Shown piece after piece: positions 22,074 through 32,830 of a DNA stretch of 64,000 nucleotides. The stretch comes from Cycas panzhihuaensis (Eukaryota > Cycadophyta), in NCBI GenBank assembly GCA_023213395.1, contig CM041465.1, positions 209,319,741 to 209,383,740 of the forward strand, in the 5' to 3' direction. Position 1 is the first letter of the stretch. Each line of letters starts with the position of its first letter. Under the pieces are notes generated by a model. The model made no database searches. It saw only the letters and a program-made list of their open reading frames with translations, and had not been told where the DNA came from. Made by a program: the position numbers and the translations under genes.

Positions 22074-22960
22074 TTAAAGGATCGATCGGATCGGTGGCAG
22101 TCGACTAGTTACTTTATTCAATTTCGAGTAGCTGCCAGATTTTGTCGAAGGGTATGGAGGATTAAGGCCATCTCTTGAAGCTTTTGTTGTATTGAAGTCA
22201 TTTAAAAGTTTGTGGCTAGGGTATAGTGGGAAGGGGGATGGTAACCATATAGAGCCAAAAAATAGGACATACCAGTGGGAGAATGGTGAGAGGAGTTGTA
22301 CCAGTACTCTGTTAGGGAGAGCTAGGAGGTCCACTTAGCTTGGTGTTTAAAGGCAAAGCAACATAGATAGGTTTCTAGAGTTTTGTTTAGGACCTCAAAT
22401 TGGCCATCTGTTTGCGAATGGTAGGCAAAACTCATATTAAATGAGGTTCCAACAGCCTTAAAGAGTTCTTGCCAAAAAGAACTACTAAACTGGGGGTCTA
22501 GGTCACAAATGATGGATGAAGGGAAGCCATGAAGGTATAAATTAGACATACAAGTTGGCAAGGTGAGAGGACGTATACGAGGTATGAACAGGGAGAAAGT
22601 GTGAGTAGTTAGCTAATCGGTCAATGATTACCCAAATGGAGTCAAATCCACTAGATGGAGCTAAACCCATGATAAAGTCTATGGCAATATCCTGCCACTT
22701 GCCTTGAAGAATATTTAATAGTTGAACAAGTCTAGGAAGGACTTTGGTATCAACTTTATTTCGCAGACACGTGTCACATTTTAATACGAAGGTGAATATT
22801 GTAGTCTTCATACAGGGCCAAAAGAAATCTGTGCTGATTCGACAATAAGTTTTATCAAACCCTGAGTGGCTGTCAAGGGGAGAATAGTGGTATTATGTTA
22901 AGCTTCTAAGTATGAATAAGGAGGATGGGTGGACAAAGATGCGATTTTGATAAAGTAGAT
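22074..22960 (-). pseudogene. D: integrase
   Basis: Minus strand. HHCC finger: SHSGFDKTYCRISTDFFWP near 22820-22880 and LKCDTCLRNK at about 22770. DDE core: AIDFIMGLAPSSGFD (first Asp), HGFPSSIICDLDPQFSSSFW (seen as IICDLDPQF, second Asp) and the Glu segment SQTDGQFEVLNKTLETYL at about 22400 (usual QTE region reads GQFE, Glu present). A stop follows at 22322, then FLALYGYHPPSHY continues it. Nearly complete but broken. Confidence 0.85.
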
Positions 22961-23581
22961 GATTATTAAAGGTTGACCAACCTTTGTGGGTGAAAACTTT
23001 TTTACTCCAGTTTGGGTAGTCAGGTTGGGCCTAGTTTTCAACCCATAATTCATCGAGCCAAAGGGTTGGGGTTTGCTTATGGCATGGAGGCTCGAGTTGG
23101 GAGTATTGTCGTTAGGGTGGAGACGTGAAAGGGTGTTTGTGGCTGTATTGTCTTTGCATTTTTTATATTGTGAAGTCAAAGACTTGTAGACGATGAACCC
23201 ACTTAGCTTATTCTTTTGATAAGACTAGTTGATCTAACAGATTATGGAGGCTACGATGATCCATGAGAATAGTGAATTTAGAGCCTAAGAGGTATTGCCA
23301 CCACTTATCAATAGCGTGGAGAATAACTTTCATCTCTTTCAAGTATGTAGAGAGACAGAGCTCATACTCTTTTAATTTTTGGCTCTCAAATGCAATGGGA
23401 TGAGAGTCTTGCATCAAGACTACACCCAGACTGAATCCTGAGGCATCACATTCAAGTTAGAAAGGTTGGTTGAAGTCGAGAGTGATGAGGAGTGGGGTAG
23501 AGGTCATTACGGCTTTAAGGTGAGAAAAAGCAACATCAACTTCTGGAGACCATTGAAAAGCATCTTTACAAAGGAGATTGG
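22961..23581 (-). pseudogene. D: RNase H and linker
   Basis: Minus strand. ECDASGFSLGVVL (first catalytic Asp region, near 23440), QDSHPIAFESQKLKEYE, STYLKEMKVILHAIDKWW (Glu region), then KFTILMDHRSLHNLLDQ (Asp region), followed by a stop and WVHRLQVFDF. This is the typical gypsy RNase H. 22898-23207 is the linker toward the integrase finger. Confidence 0.85.
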
Positions 23582-24420
23582 TTAAGGGGGCAGAAGGGTG
23601 GCGTAGTTACGCACAAACCACTGGAAGAATCCTATGAGCCCAAGGAATGCTTGTAGTTGGGTAAAGGTGATGGGTGTTGGCCAAGTCATGATGACAGATA
23701 TTTTATCGGGGTCCACGCTTACCCCTTCCGATGAGATGATATGTCCCAAGTATTTGAGTTCAGATTGCCCAAACTCGCACTTAGATAATTTTGCATAGAG
23801 TTGGTGGTTTTGTAGTATTTGAAGGACAATTTCTAGGTGTTGGATGTGGTGGTCTAGATAGACACTATAACTAAGAATGTCATCAACAAAGACTATGATG
23901 AATTTTCGGAGATAGAGGCCAAAAATTTTGTTTATAAGAGCTTGAAAAGTTGCTGGGGCATTACAAACGCTGAAGGGCATTGCACGAAATTCAAAATGGC
24001 CATGATGTATTTGAAATGTTGTCTTATGGCAGTCTTCTAGGGAAATTAGGATTTGGTAGTAACCAGAATGAAGGTCTTGCTTAGGAAAAATAGTCGCGCC
24101 ATGGATTTCATCTAGCATGTCATCTATGCGAGGGGTGGAGAACTTATTTTTTATGGTAATTTTATTTAGCTCTCTATAATCGACACAGAGGCAGAACGAA
24201 CCATCTTTCTTCCCAACTAAGACGATTGGAGTTGCATAAGGGCTTTTGCTTGGTTGGATTATGTCCATGTCAAGGAGCTCAGTTGTGAGTTTCTCGATTT
24301 CGTTCTTTTGAAAGTATGAGTTGTGGTAGGGTCTTAGCTTGATAGGGTCATGATTGGATTGGAGGTCAATTGTCTGATAGAAGCTAGGATCAGGTGGGGT
24401 AGCAACAAGTGGAGAGCAAA
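23582..24420 (-). pseudogene. D: Ty3/gypsy reverse transcriptase with FVDD
   Basis: Minus strand. A 228-codon open frame (23582-24268) holds most RT motifs: SKSPYATPIVLVGKKDGSF, CVDYRELNKITIKNKF, FPKQDLHSGYYQI, KTTFQIHHGHFEFRAMPF, the catalytic box VFVDDIL (FVDD at 23879-23890) and YLGHIISSEGVSVDPDKI. The family usually has DLRSGYHQ and YVDDIL; FVDD is an accepted variant. Upstream, in another frame, lie N-terminal RT fragments (about 24270-24420). The longest intact RT block in the window. Confidence 0.9.
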
Positions 24421-25380
24421 TACCAACTCGTATTAGGGAATGATGTCCTGGATGTGTGGGTGAATTTGTGGTTCGATTTGAATATTGTTGAGACGGACTA
24501 TATATCCTAGGTAAGATTGAAGATGCATTTCATACACCTGGGAGAGACCACTTGGTTAGGGGACTACATCCCATAAATTTTGTGATTTCGACCCATTTGG
24601 TCTTTGAAAGCGATGAATGGGTTGGTAGGCAAGTTATTCGTACTATAAGTTCCTAGGGTTTGTAACCATTGAATCCCTAAGATAGCATCGGACCCTCCTA
24701 TTAAGAAGGCATAGAAATCTGACACCAACAGATAAGAGTCAATTTAGACTTGTAGGTTTTTAATAACATCAACACAGTGGAGCTATCGGTACCTCAACAA
24801 AGAATAGGTAAAGCCAGTTTTTAGTACTATATATAGGTTAAGTTGTCGGGCTATAGAGATATCAATGAAATTGAGTGACGTGCCACTGTCGATCAAGATA
24901 GACATTGGAGTCTTGTGAAGAATGCCTCAGACACGTAAGGGTTTGGGACAAGAGGAGGTGGTGACAGTAGATAGGGATACGTTAGGGTGAGGGTTTGGGG
25001 TAGAGTCATCACAAGTGTCATCTTTAGCTTCGTGTTCAGAGTCAGAGTCAAAGGATTCATTGGGGGATAGGGATGGGTCAATGGAAAAAACCATGCGTTG
25101 CACCTTACAGATGCGGCCATGCCCGAAAGTCTAACTTTCTGCACGCTACATACAAAGGCCAACCTCTACTTAATATAGTACTTCAACTTGGGAAATTTGG
25201 ACTCTTTTGGTAGATGAGTCATCATTTGGACTCTTTTGGTAGATGAGTCATCATTTTGTCGCTCGGTAATTGGGTGGGTGGTATTATCCTATCGCAGCCA
25301 AGAATGTGCGAAGTTAGCTTGAGGATGGGCAACATCATCAAATCAGAGCTACGGCCGCTAGACCACTAGAACTCTGAATG
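24421..25380 (-). pseudogene. D: aspartic protease and flanks
   Basis: Minus strand. At about 24840-24905 PMSILIDSGTSLNFIDISIA carries the DSGTS active site of the gypsy retropepsin, intact. Frames around it are broken. 25141-25150 region preserves a CxxH-like patch (KVRLSGMAASVRCNAW) that may be the decayed nucleocapsid. A perfect 29-bp tandem duplication at 25196-25253 shifts the frame between gag and protease. Confidence 0.75.
25196..25253. repeat. Perfect tandem duplication, 2 x 29 bp
   Basis: TTTGGACTCTTTTGGTAGAT and the nine following bases occur twice in a row. 29 is not a multiple of three, so it adds a frameshift between gag and protease of D. Confidence 0.9.
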
Positions 25381-26103
25381 TCAAGTGCGTGAAAACCAAG
25401 TGTTATCCCGACAAGCAGTTGGGGGTCTATTTGCCACAAATTCGGCCTCTACTACTCGAACCCACTTGAATGCATCCTTGAAGGAGTAGATTACCACTGT
25501 CTTTAGTCTCATTTGAATACGATCTTGGAGTCCAGCCACATAGATATCAATTATTGTTTGTTTATCTAAGTTTTGGCTTTGTGGCGAGCAATTGTATAAA
25601 GCTTGAAATTCGTCTGTATAAGCGTCCACTGTTGTAGTCCGTTTAAGCCAAGTAAGTTAGGTGAAGAAAGATTTACTCCATGTGTCCTCATATTGTTCAA
25701 AGTAACAGTTGGTGAAATGGGACCATATTAAGTGGGAGAGGGATATTCTCATTTCCACCAGTTGAACCAATGGTGGACTTGTCCATCTAAGTGGATGGAA
25801 GCATACAAGAGTTGATTCTCCTCGGACATCTAGTGGAGTGTGAAAATAGGATTCTAACTTGTTAATCCGACTTCGAGTACATTCCCTATTCACATACGGA
25901 TCAAAGGTAGGAATATTGATTTTATGAAAAAAAGGTTGCCTTGGTGGAGAACCTTTTGTAGTTGTATTGCTTCCTTGAAAAGGGGGAGGTTGGTTGCCCG
26001 TTGTATGAGAAGTGTCTATGCTGTGGAGTTGGGATTGCAACAATTGCTGGATTTGTGCCATGATTTCTTTTTTTGTGCCCTCAAGATCTGATTTGGTAGG
26101 CAT
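25381..26103 (-). pseudogene. D: gypsy gag
   Basis: Minus strand. From the start codon at 26101-26103: MPTKSDLEGTKKEIMAQIQQ, a Pro/Gln linker, then FFHKINIPTFDPYVN (family form: KLxxPxFDGxNP) and SHLIWSHFTNCYFEQY. After a break, VDAYTDEFQALYNCSPQ and YVAGLQDRIQMRL (25381-25629) give the second half of the retrotrans_gag domain. Gag forms the particle shell. At least one frameshift or stop separates the halves near 25640. Confidence 0.8.
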
Positions 26104-27285
26104 GCCCTCGAACTTAGTGGTGATGTCTTAGTTGAAGTTGGTGAAGCCAGTGGTTAACTCAATAATTCTTTCTCCTTGTGTTTTTGCAATTAGAGCTATA
26201 GAAGGGTTGTGCAAAAGCAGGAAATAGTAGAAAGAAAGGGAATGGACGAAGTGGAATGGATCAAGAAAGAACAAGATATAAGGACAATGGAGTTGTTATG
26301 GAGGCGAGAAGGGGTAAATAGGGGGGTGGGGTGTCTATAGCCTGTTGACTCCAAAAATTACATAAACAAGATATTTGGCCCACTAAAAAGAGTGTGAAAA
26401 GCTCATCCAAATGGGGTATATGAAACTTAAACTGAATTTAGGATGGCGAGGCCCACCAGTGACCCAAGTACTGAAAAACGTGAATTGCTTGCACGAACTA
26501 ACCTAGTGCAAACTGACCAACACGATGTGCTAATCGAAATAAGGTATATGAGTTGTAAAGGTAATTTTTAACTATGAACTTGCACTGTAAAGAGTGAGGG
26601 TTTTTTTTTTTTTCTTTTTTCTTTTTCTTCCTTTTTCTTCTTTTTTTTTTTTGTTTCTTATTCTTCCTTTTTTTTTTTTTGTGAGTTTGACTACGCTAAC
26701 AGGTACTGAATTCGGGCAATATGTAAAAATTGGTCTCTCTCTCTCTTTTTTCTTTATATGAGGTGGCCTGCGATCTTAATTAGAAAATGGAGCAAGTGAA
26801 GCAGGGTCTAAAATGATAGAAGGTGTCCTACCAACCACTAGACAAGGTGTGCTTGGTCTTATAGCCCTGCCAATAAACTTCTAATACAGAAGTTTGAGGC
26901 AAGTAGCTTCGTGGCACTAACCGCTAATCACTGCACTACAAGACTTCAGCAGTCGATAGTTTGCCTATGCTAGGAAGGGATTTGGGACCTAAAAGGAGTC
27001 CTCCTATATACCCGAAAATACGTGGAGGCATACTTCTGTAGCCAGGTTTTGTCTAGGGCTTGGTTCAAGAGTGTTATCTCCAGTCCTTCATGCAAAGGCG
27101 AAAAAGGCACAATGCGCTTAGCTAAAACGACAGATCCCTGTGATTTTTAAAAACCCCCAGTACAAGGTCTCTACCTAACCACTTGGGTCGCTGCCCAGCG
27201 GTGTTATCTGCTCAGGAAAGAGAGGTGGGAGGGAGAAAAGGGTAGTTGTCCAACAGTGTTATCTACCTTTGAACTAACAATCTAA
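26104..27285 (-). other. Leader of D
   Basis: About 1.2 kb between the D 5' LTR and gag without coding. It holds a long pyrimidine tract (plus strand) at 26601-26680 and a CT repeat near 26734-26746. On the minus strand at 26911-26945 TAGTGCAGTGATTAGCGG resembles a tRNA A-box region. GTGTTATCT occurs three times (27072, 27201, 27259 areas). No primer site of the initiator-Met type was found next to the LTR. Confidence 0.5.
26601..26680. repeat. Low-complexity pyrimidine tract
   Basis: T-runs separated by single C and short CTTC groups, about 80 bp, followed some 55 bp later by a (CT)n run. On D's own strand it is an A/G tract. Confidence 0.9.
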
Positions 27286-27526
27286 TGCAAAAATTGAAAT
27301 AAAGAAATGAAACCAAAAAAAGAATGCAAAGCAAAAAAATAAGGTATTGGCATTACCTAGGGAAGAAATTCCCCTTCCCTCGCAACTCCCAGGGTCGTTC
27401 TTGTACTCTTCCGCAATCTCCGTAGAGAGAGTACTAAGCGAAGGTCTTTCCTCGATCTCTACTTGGATATAGAGAGTACTCAATCTGGTAGAGGAAAAAA
27501 AATAAAATTGATTAACCCTTAACCCT
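27286..27526 (-). repeat. 5' LTR of D, part left of B
   Basis: Assigned by position: it is continuous with 37265-37313 once B and one ACCCT copy are removed, and that joined end matches the 3' LTR end. The middle of this part shows little visible similarity to 21310-21600, so the boundary at 27286 (TGCAAAAATTG) is tentative. Confidence 0.45.
27522..27526. repeat. Left target duplication of B (ACCCT)
   Basis: ACCCT precedes TGTTAGAG and recurs at 37260-37264 directly after the last base of B's 3' LTR. Confidence 0.9.
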
Positions 27527-27904
27527 TGTTAGAGTATAATGTTTAATGTTGTGTATGGTTAAGTAAAGTGTGTCCTAGGATTAATAGCCATAGTTCTAAG
27601 TCAAAGAGTCATTATAATATTGTGTGAGAAGATAGAAGCCTATTGGTCAAGTTAGTTGGTGTAACGTCATTGTTCAAGACAAAGGTATTTGTCCCACATG
27701 CATCACTTGTCTTGTATATCCTCCCACCTCTTTTGTATATAAAAGTGGTTGAAGTAGTATATGTCATCAAGTTATCATGAAGACTCATGTTGAGTCTGGG
27801 ATACATTAGTGTTATGCTTATGTTAATTGAATGCAGGTTATGCTTTGGTTATCGATATTATGGTTGTCTTTGGAGTTGGATGTTTTACATGTTAAAACTT
27901 AACA
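27527..27904 (+). repeat. 5' LTR of B
   Basis: TGTTAGAGTATAATG to ..AAAACTTAACA. TATATAAA at 27736-27743 (within CTTTTGTATATAAAAGTGG) is a good TATA box. Confidence 0.9.
27736..27743 (+). promoter_or_regulatory. TATA box of B LTR
   Basis: TATATAAA. The 3' LTR retains the same sequence at about 31917-31924, just before C's insertion site. Confidence 0.55.
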
Positions 27905-27916
27905 TGGTATCAAAGC
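27905..27916 (+). other. Primer-binding site of B
   Basis: TGGTATCAAAGC directly follows the LTR and matches the initiator-Met tRNA end at 11 of 12 bases. Confidence 0.85.
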
Positions 27917-29785
27917 AGGTTACGTGTTGAGGTCGTTGTGGTGCTGGGTCACCAAGACTTAACCAAGGAAGGAGGTGGTTTTTTTGAGTCAGCTGCTTGT
28001 TTGAGGATTCGAATTGTGAATGTGAGATTCCAAGGACATTAATATTATAAGGTGTGCATTGTGGTGATGCAAGGTAGAATTTTACCAGCAGATTAAGAAC
28101 TGTTGTAAGAAGGAGATCGAGTGAGAGGTGTCTTAAAGCCTTTTACCAGGTAATACTATTATTCTATATGAAGCAAGCTTTGTGTCGAGATTACCATGTG
28201 AAGAAATTACTTAATGTGATGAAATCTGAAATCAATTATGCTTAGAGAATCTGATTGAAATATTGATTCCACACCATCAAGGGTTTGTGTTGGATTGATT
28301 ATCATAAGGCTGTGATTGATAAATCTGTGGAACTTGTTAAAAACCCTAGCAACAGTTGAGTAGTAATAGATCGAATAGCTATGAGAGCATTTGAACTCAG
28401 TCAATGAAACCTGCAATAGTAGTCGTGGAAAGATGTTGCAAGAACCGCCATTGATTAAAGCTATTAAGAGCTCATCCAACAGTCTTTTACATGCAACAAT
28501 CAAGAGCAGTAGAAATCCATGATGGTGCAACATTAAGAGATAATCAATCATCTTTGGATGTCATTATATAAAGGCAGAGCTAAGTACCTTCCAACCATGA
28601 ATGTCAGTCGTTAGAGCAGGGAGTCGAAGACTACTGCCCAGTACAAACACTGCACGGAAACTCCTATTCTATTTGCAAACGACAGCTTATGAATGGCAAC
28701 CGTCCCAACTGTATCGATCAATCAGATCTGTTAATTGTGTCATGGCTACTCATCATTGATGATCACACTGAGAGAGACATGCTTCTCATTTTAGACTGAT
28801 GTTGCTGATCCAGTTGATTTCTAAGACCTGCAGAGGGTGGTGTCGAGAAAGATGTTGAAGGGCTGGTTGAACAAACATTGCCATGATTTGGTTTGAGTCG
28901 TCACTGGTGATGTCCATTGCAACTCAACAGGTTATGAATGCATAGTTTGTATGCTCCTATCTGTGTTATTCATAACAAGCTTCCCTTCTCCTTTTAGCCT
29001 TCAAAGTAACCACCAAGAGCAGCCCTCTATTACATATGTGAGTAAAGGAGACATCGCCATTACTGCTTGATGTCGTCCATCAGTTGAGATCCTTGTTTAT
29101 GGTTTATCGGTCGTCAAAAAGGAGAGTCAACCCTGCAACAAACAGAGGAACTGGAAGCTACCCTGGTTCTTGGTCTGAGGCAGTTGTTGGACAGAGGGTA
29201 CATTAGAATCCAGGGCGTATTGACTCCAAAAAGGACTTTTGTTGAAAGCCTCTAGACCATTACTGGCAACAGTTAACATATATTCATTCTCTCACCTAGA
29301 AGTTAATCACTGGTCATCTGTGGTTAGTCCAGACTGACATTTGATATCAAGGTCCCTGTTTTGGCAAGGGAGATCTTGTTGATTGAATTCTAGAAGAGTG
29401 TGTTTTCATTGCAGATTATAGACCCGAGTGAGCAAAGTCAACTGAGATTGTAAGATGGGCTTAGGAATTCTCCAGTTGTTTAGATGGAAGCATAGATTCC
29501 TCTGAGTTGGAATCACCAGGACCATAGGGGAGTTCGTTGATTGTAAGGCAACTAATAACTGTCAAGAGACATTCCAGTGAAGTCAGATTGGATAGTTTAA
29601 AGAAACTTCAGTGGCTGAACTAAATTATTCCCTGAAAGCAAGGCGATAAAATCCTCTCTTGAATATTTTTTGTGGACTATTAGTCTGAAGCTAATGCAGT
29701 GCCCAATGAACATTTCTCATCACATTTAATTGGTGAGTTTCTTATTTCAAGTACCACGATGGCAGTTTGATTGTAAGGTTATCAA
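27917..29785. other. Leader of B, 1.9 kb, nothing recognised
   Basis: No homology cue on either strand. A 114-codon minus-strand frame (28207-28551) looks fortuitous. The length is notable for an element of this size and is a possible place for captured or regulatory sequence, but I found none. Confidence 0.5.
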
Positions 29786-31609
29786 ATGAGTCATATTCCT
29801 CTTCTATTAACAGAAGACAACTATTTAGAATGGTCAAAAAACATGAAGTCCTAGCTCATCTCCCTTGGCTTATGGAAGATTGTTTTAGAAGGATACAATG
29901 GTGCTTCACCAGAGCTAGAACAAAAGGACGCATCTGCTTTTCAAAGAATCTCTGTCCTGTCCACACAAGGAGGCTACATAAAATTCAGTGATATTGTTTA
30001 CCTCACCCAAAATACTACTTGTAGGGCACACAAAACATGGAACTTCATAAAAGAGAAATTTGACTCCAAGCTGACAAACCAACAACCAATGAACGAAGGC
30101 AAAGACATCAAAAATGCAGCTAGTCTAAAGGAAGAAGTGCAAGTTACGCACAGTAACCCGACAAAGAATTAGAAAAAGAAATTGAGAAGGAAAATCAAAA
30201 GGAATAACGCATGTAATCAGGTCAGTTTCCCGGGTGGTGAAAAGGTATGTGAACTTATTTCTGAAAATAGGTTCTCTATTGATGAAGAAATAAATGAATA
30301 TAATTGTTGTAACAAAGTAATCTCTGCAAATGAACTTATTGGATTTGAGAATAAAGAACTAAAGGATGAGAAGAGAATTATCCCATCAAACATCTTAACA
30401 AGGAAAAGTGAAAGGATGAACGTTGAAAATTCTGAAGTTGATCTATTACAGGTGGTTCAATATGGAAACTCAACTGACTTAGCGGAAAGTGTGGATTATA
30501 TCACTTTAATATATGTTGATAAATTTGTTGCCAGGTTCCAAACAATGTCAGGTTACATTGTTATATGCATATGCACAAGACTTTGTATGACCACAATTAA
30601 CATGGCAATTTTTTCTATGCTCATCCTTGAAAGAATCCAAATAGTGGCAGCGTATCCTACAACAACTCTAAAAGGCTCTTTTAAGGAAGGAAGGATCATA
30701 GGAAAGATACTATATGATCAAAATCTTGGTTGTCAAGATCATATTATATTTTGGATAGGCTACTTGGTCATAAGGTTAAATCATATTAAAGTAATGTTCC
30801 ATTCTTGTATAACTTCAATCGGGAAGCATGTACATGTGGTCATCATAAAAATTCTTATTATACTTGGTTCAAGAAATTTCTTGGGTAATATGGAGAAAGC
30901 AGGGCATCTTGTTAGTCATGCACATATAACTAAACAAGCTACAGGTAACCATGATGAAGCAATCGAAACTCATCTCGATGAATTCATTGCTTCAAGGGAG
31001 GATGACCTTATCAAAGATGATGAAGTAGAGTCTGTTTGTTCATTTGGTGAGCTCATTTCAAATTCAAATATTAGTCGCACTCCAAATTGCTCACAAATCG
31101 ATGAAGATCTTCTTGAAGAGAAACATATGCAGGATGAAGATATTCATGTTCACACTTCAAACGATGTTGTCTCACCACTCGATGACTTATCGTCATATAT
31201 GGATATTGATGATATTGTCAACTTATCTCCAATTGCTGACATTTATTTATTTGATCACTCACATGCTGAAAAAAGTGGAAGCAAACAAGTGGCAACCAGA
31301 ATTCCGATGAAAGACATATTTGATGTACACACCCTTGACAAGTACATGCAGAAACACCTGACAGGTCCTCACCAAGCACAAGTCAGCTCAAGCTTGATCT
31401 ACTACACTTTTTGTGTAATAAAAGGTTCTCAATTGCACATGAAGACAAAGAATACAAAACTCAAGAACCATCACTCTAAAGGACTACTCCAAAGGCGACA
31501 TTGCAGGATTGAAGACCAAGATCAAGTCCAAGACATTGTATTCAAAACTTTTCTAAGATCAAGACGATGTAAATTCAAAGAAAGCAAAGTACATATTAGA
31601 TTCCATTAG
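29786..31609 (+). pseudogene. Gag-like gene of B, about 608 codons, C-terminal two thirds unrecognised
   Basis: One frame runs from ATG 29786 to a stop at 31607-31609, broken only by TAG at 29852 and TAG at 30170. Codons 1-100 look like copia gag (LLLTEDNYLEWSKNMKS, then LISLGLWKIVLEGYNGASPE, and CRAHKTWNFIKEKFDSK). After codon 130 I recognise nothing: a Lys-rich stretch, two hydrophobic segments (about codons 250-275 and 315-370), then a long acidic part with many Asp/Glu/Ser (EDDLIKDDEVESVCSFGELI, SPLDDLSSYMDIDDIVN) and a basic tail. No CCHC knuckle, protease, integrase or RT motif is visible in this frame. The first TAG may be a changed Gln codon. It may be a gag with a novel C-terminal half or a gag joined to captured sequence. 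Confidence 0.6.
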
Positions 31610-31683
31610 AGGTCATGTTTAATGTCCTAAGTCCATTGTCAAGTAGTCTTTAGTATTCAGTCACTTTGTGTGGTCTTGACATT

Positions 31684-31699
31684 AAACATTAAGGGGAGG
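31684..31699 (+). other. Polypurine tract of B
   Basis: AAACATTAAGGGGAGG directly before the 3' LTR start at 31700. Confidence 0.8.
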
Positions 31700-31933
31700 T
31701 GTTAGAGTATAATGTTTAATGTTGTGTATGGTTAAGTAAAATGTGTCATAGGATTAATAGTCATAGTTCTAAGTCTTAAAGTCAAAGAGTCATTATAATA
31801 TTGTGTGAGAAGATAGAAGCCTATTGGTCAAGTTAGTTGGTGTAACGTCATTGGTCAGGACAAAGGTATTTGTCCCACATGCATTACTTATCTTGTATAT
31901 CCTCTCACCTCTTTTGTATATAAAGGTGGTTGA
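31700..31933 (+). repeat. 3' LTR of B, left part
   Basis: Matches 27527 onward, with the insertion CTTAAAGT near 31775 relative to the 5' copy. It ends at C's target site GTTGA (31929-31933). Confidence 0.9.
31929..31933. repeat. Left target duplication of C (GTTGA)
   Basis: GTTGA also follows the element at 37109-37113. Confidence 0.95.
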
Positions 31934-32150
31934 TGTTGAGATATAATGTTTTATCTAGGAGAGAAAGGGGGCCATGTTAGACCCACCCTTAAATGTACTC
32001 ATAAGATCATGCCACTTGGCAGTATCCAAGTGATCGGTTACATTAGAAGTTGTAACCATCACATCATTGTTGTATACTTAAGAAGATTGAATCACAATAG
32101 AAACAAGTACTTTCTCTTCTCTGTTTAAGTTTTGCTCTGATTTTTCTACA
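31934..32150 (+). repeat. 5' LTR of C
   Basis: TGTTGAGATATAATG to ..TTTTTCTACA. It contains CACTTGG..CCAAGTG and GGTTAC..GTAACC inverted repeats; the second is also conserved in C2. A 60-codon frame inside it is an LTR shadow, not a gene. Confidence 0.95.
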
Positions 32151-32162
32151 TGGTATCAGAGC
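32151..32162 (+). other. Primer-binding site of C
   Basis: TGGTATCAGAGC, a perfect match to the usual plant initiator-Met tRNA primer sequence, directly after the LTR. Confidence 0.95.
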
Positions 32163-32830
32163 AGGCCAGTTCAATCTGATTTTCCTTCTGGTGAATTTCT
32201 TCTATCAAGACAACTCAGTCAAGAGTGCAAGAAGGAGACAAGGTAGTAGGCTATTTTTGCAAGACAAAGGTCATTATTTTTACATTTATGCGGGCAAATG
32301 CGAATCTGTCTGAGGCGATGTCTGCAGACGGAAAATTTTCAAAGTGCTCAGATCGAAGCGAAATTTGGTGGGGAGATAGATCAAAGGACGCTGAAGACAT
32401 TTCCCTTTTGGAGCGAGTTCATCCGAGACCGATTTCCAGGCCAAAAAGCCCTCGAACCAGTCCGCGCGGGATTGAGGAGATTTTCTCAAAAAATTCATCA
32501 ATCTGCTCTCAAATCCGGGTAATTTCTGTCCTAAATTCTTCTTAGTGACAGTACACAAAGATCTCAGGCAGATTCGAAGAGATTTTTTAGCTTTTTCATA
32601 GATTTTTCTTCAAAATCCGATTTCTGCCCTAGCCGCTAATTTTCACTCAGAGCTAGATTTCTCACTTCTAAGAAACTTTTTTGAAAATCCGTCTTCAATA
32701 CTGGAACGGCGACTGAAAGTGCTTCGATTTGAGGTACTTTTGTACTTTGACCGTACACCTAGGGTTCTGTACGGAATTCCGTACAACCGTATGGACAGAC
32801 ATCCAAATCTGTTATTTAACCTGGAAAATA
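32163..32830 (+). other. Leader of C, with an 18-bp palindrome before gag
   Basis: 668 bp without a convincing gene. Near its end CCGTACA, TGTACGGAATTCCGTACA (perfect palindrome, 32768-32785) and CCGTATGG follow each other. Similar GTACGG/CCGTAC clusters occur in the leaders of C2, A and I. Could be an RNA dimer or packaging signal, by analogy only. Confidence 0.65.

Noticed and set aside
28207-28551. 114-codon minus-strand frame in B's leader, considered as a captured gene
   Set aside because: No recognisable domain, composition like its surroundings, and no splice or start context worth noting.
29217-29245. TTGACTCCAAAAA shared between 26345 and 29222 considered as a repeat
   Set aside because: Only about 13 bases match, with no extension on either side.
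31946-32128. 60-codon frame, repeated almost identically at 36904-37086
   Set aside because: Both copies lie inside the two LTRs of C, so the repeat of the frame only reflects LTR identity.
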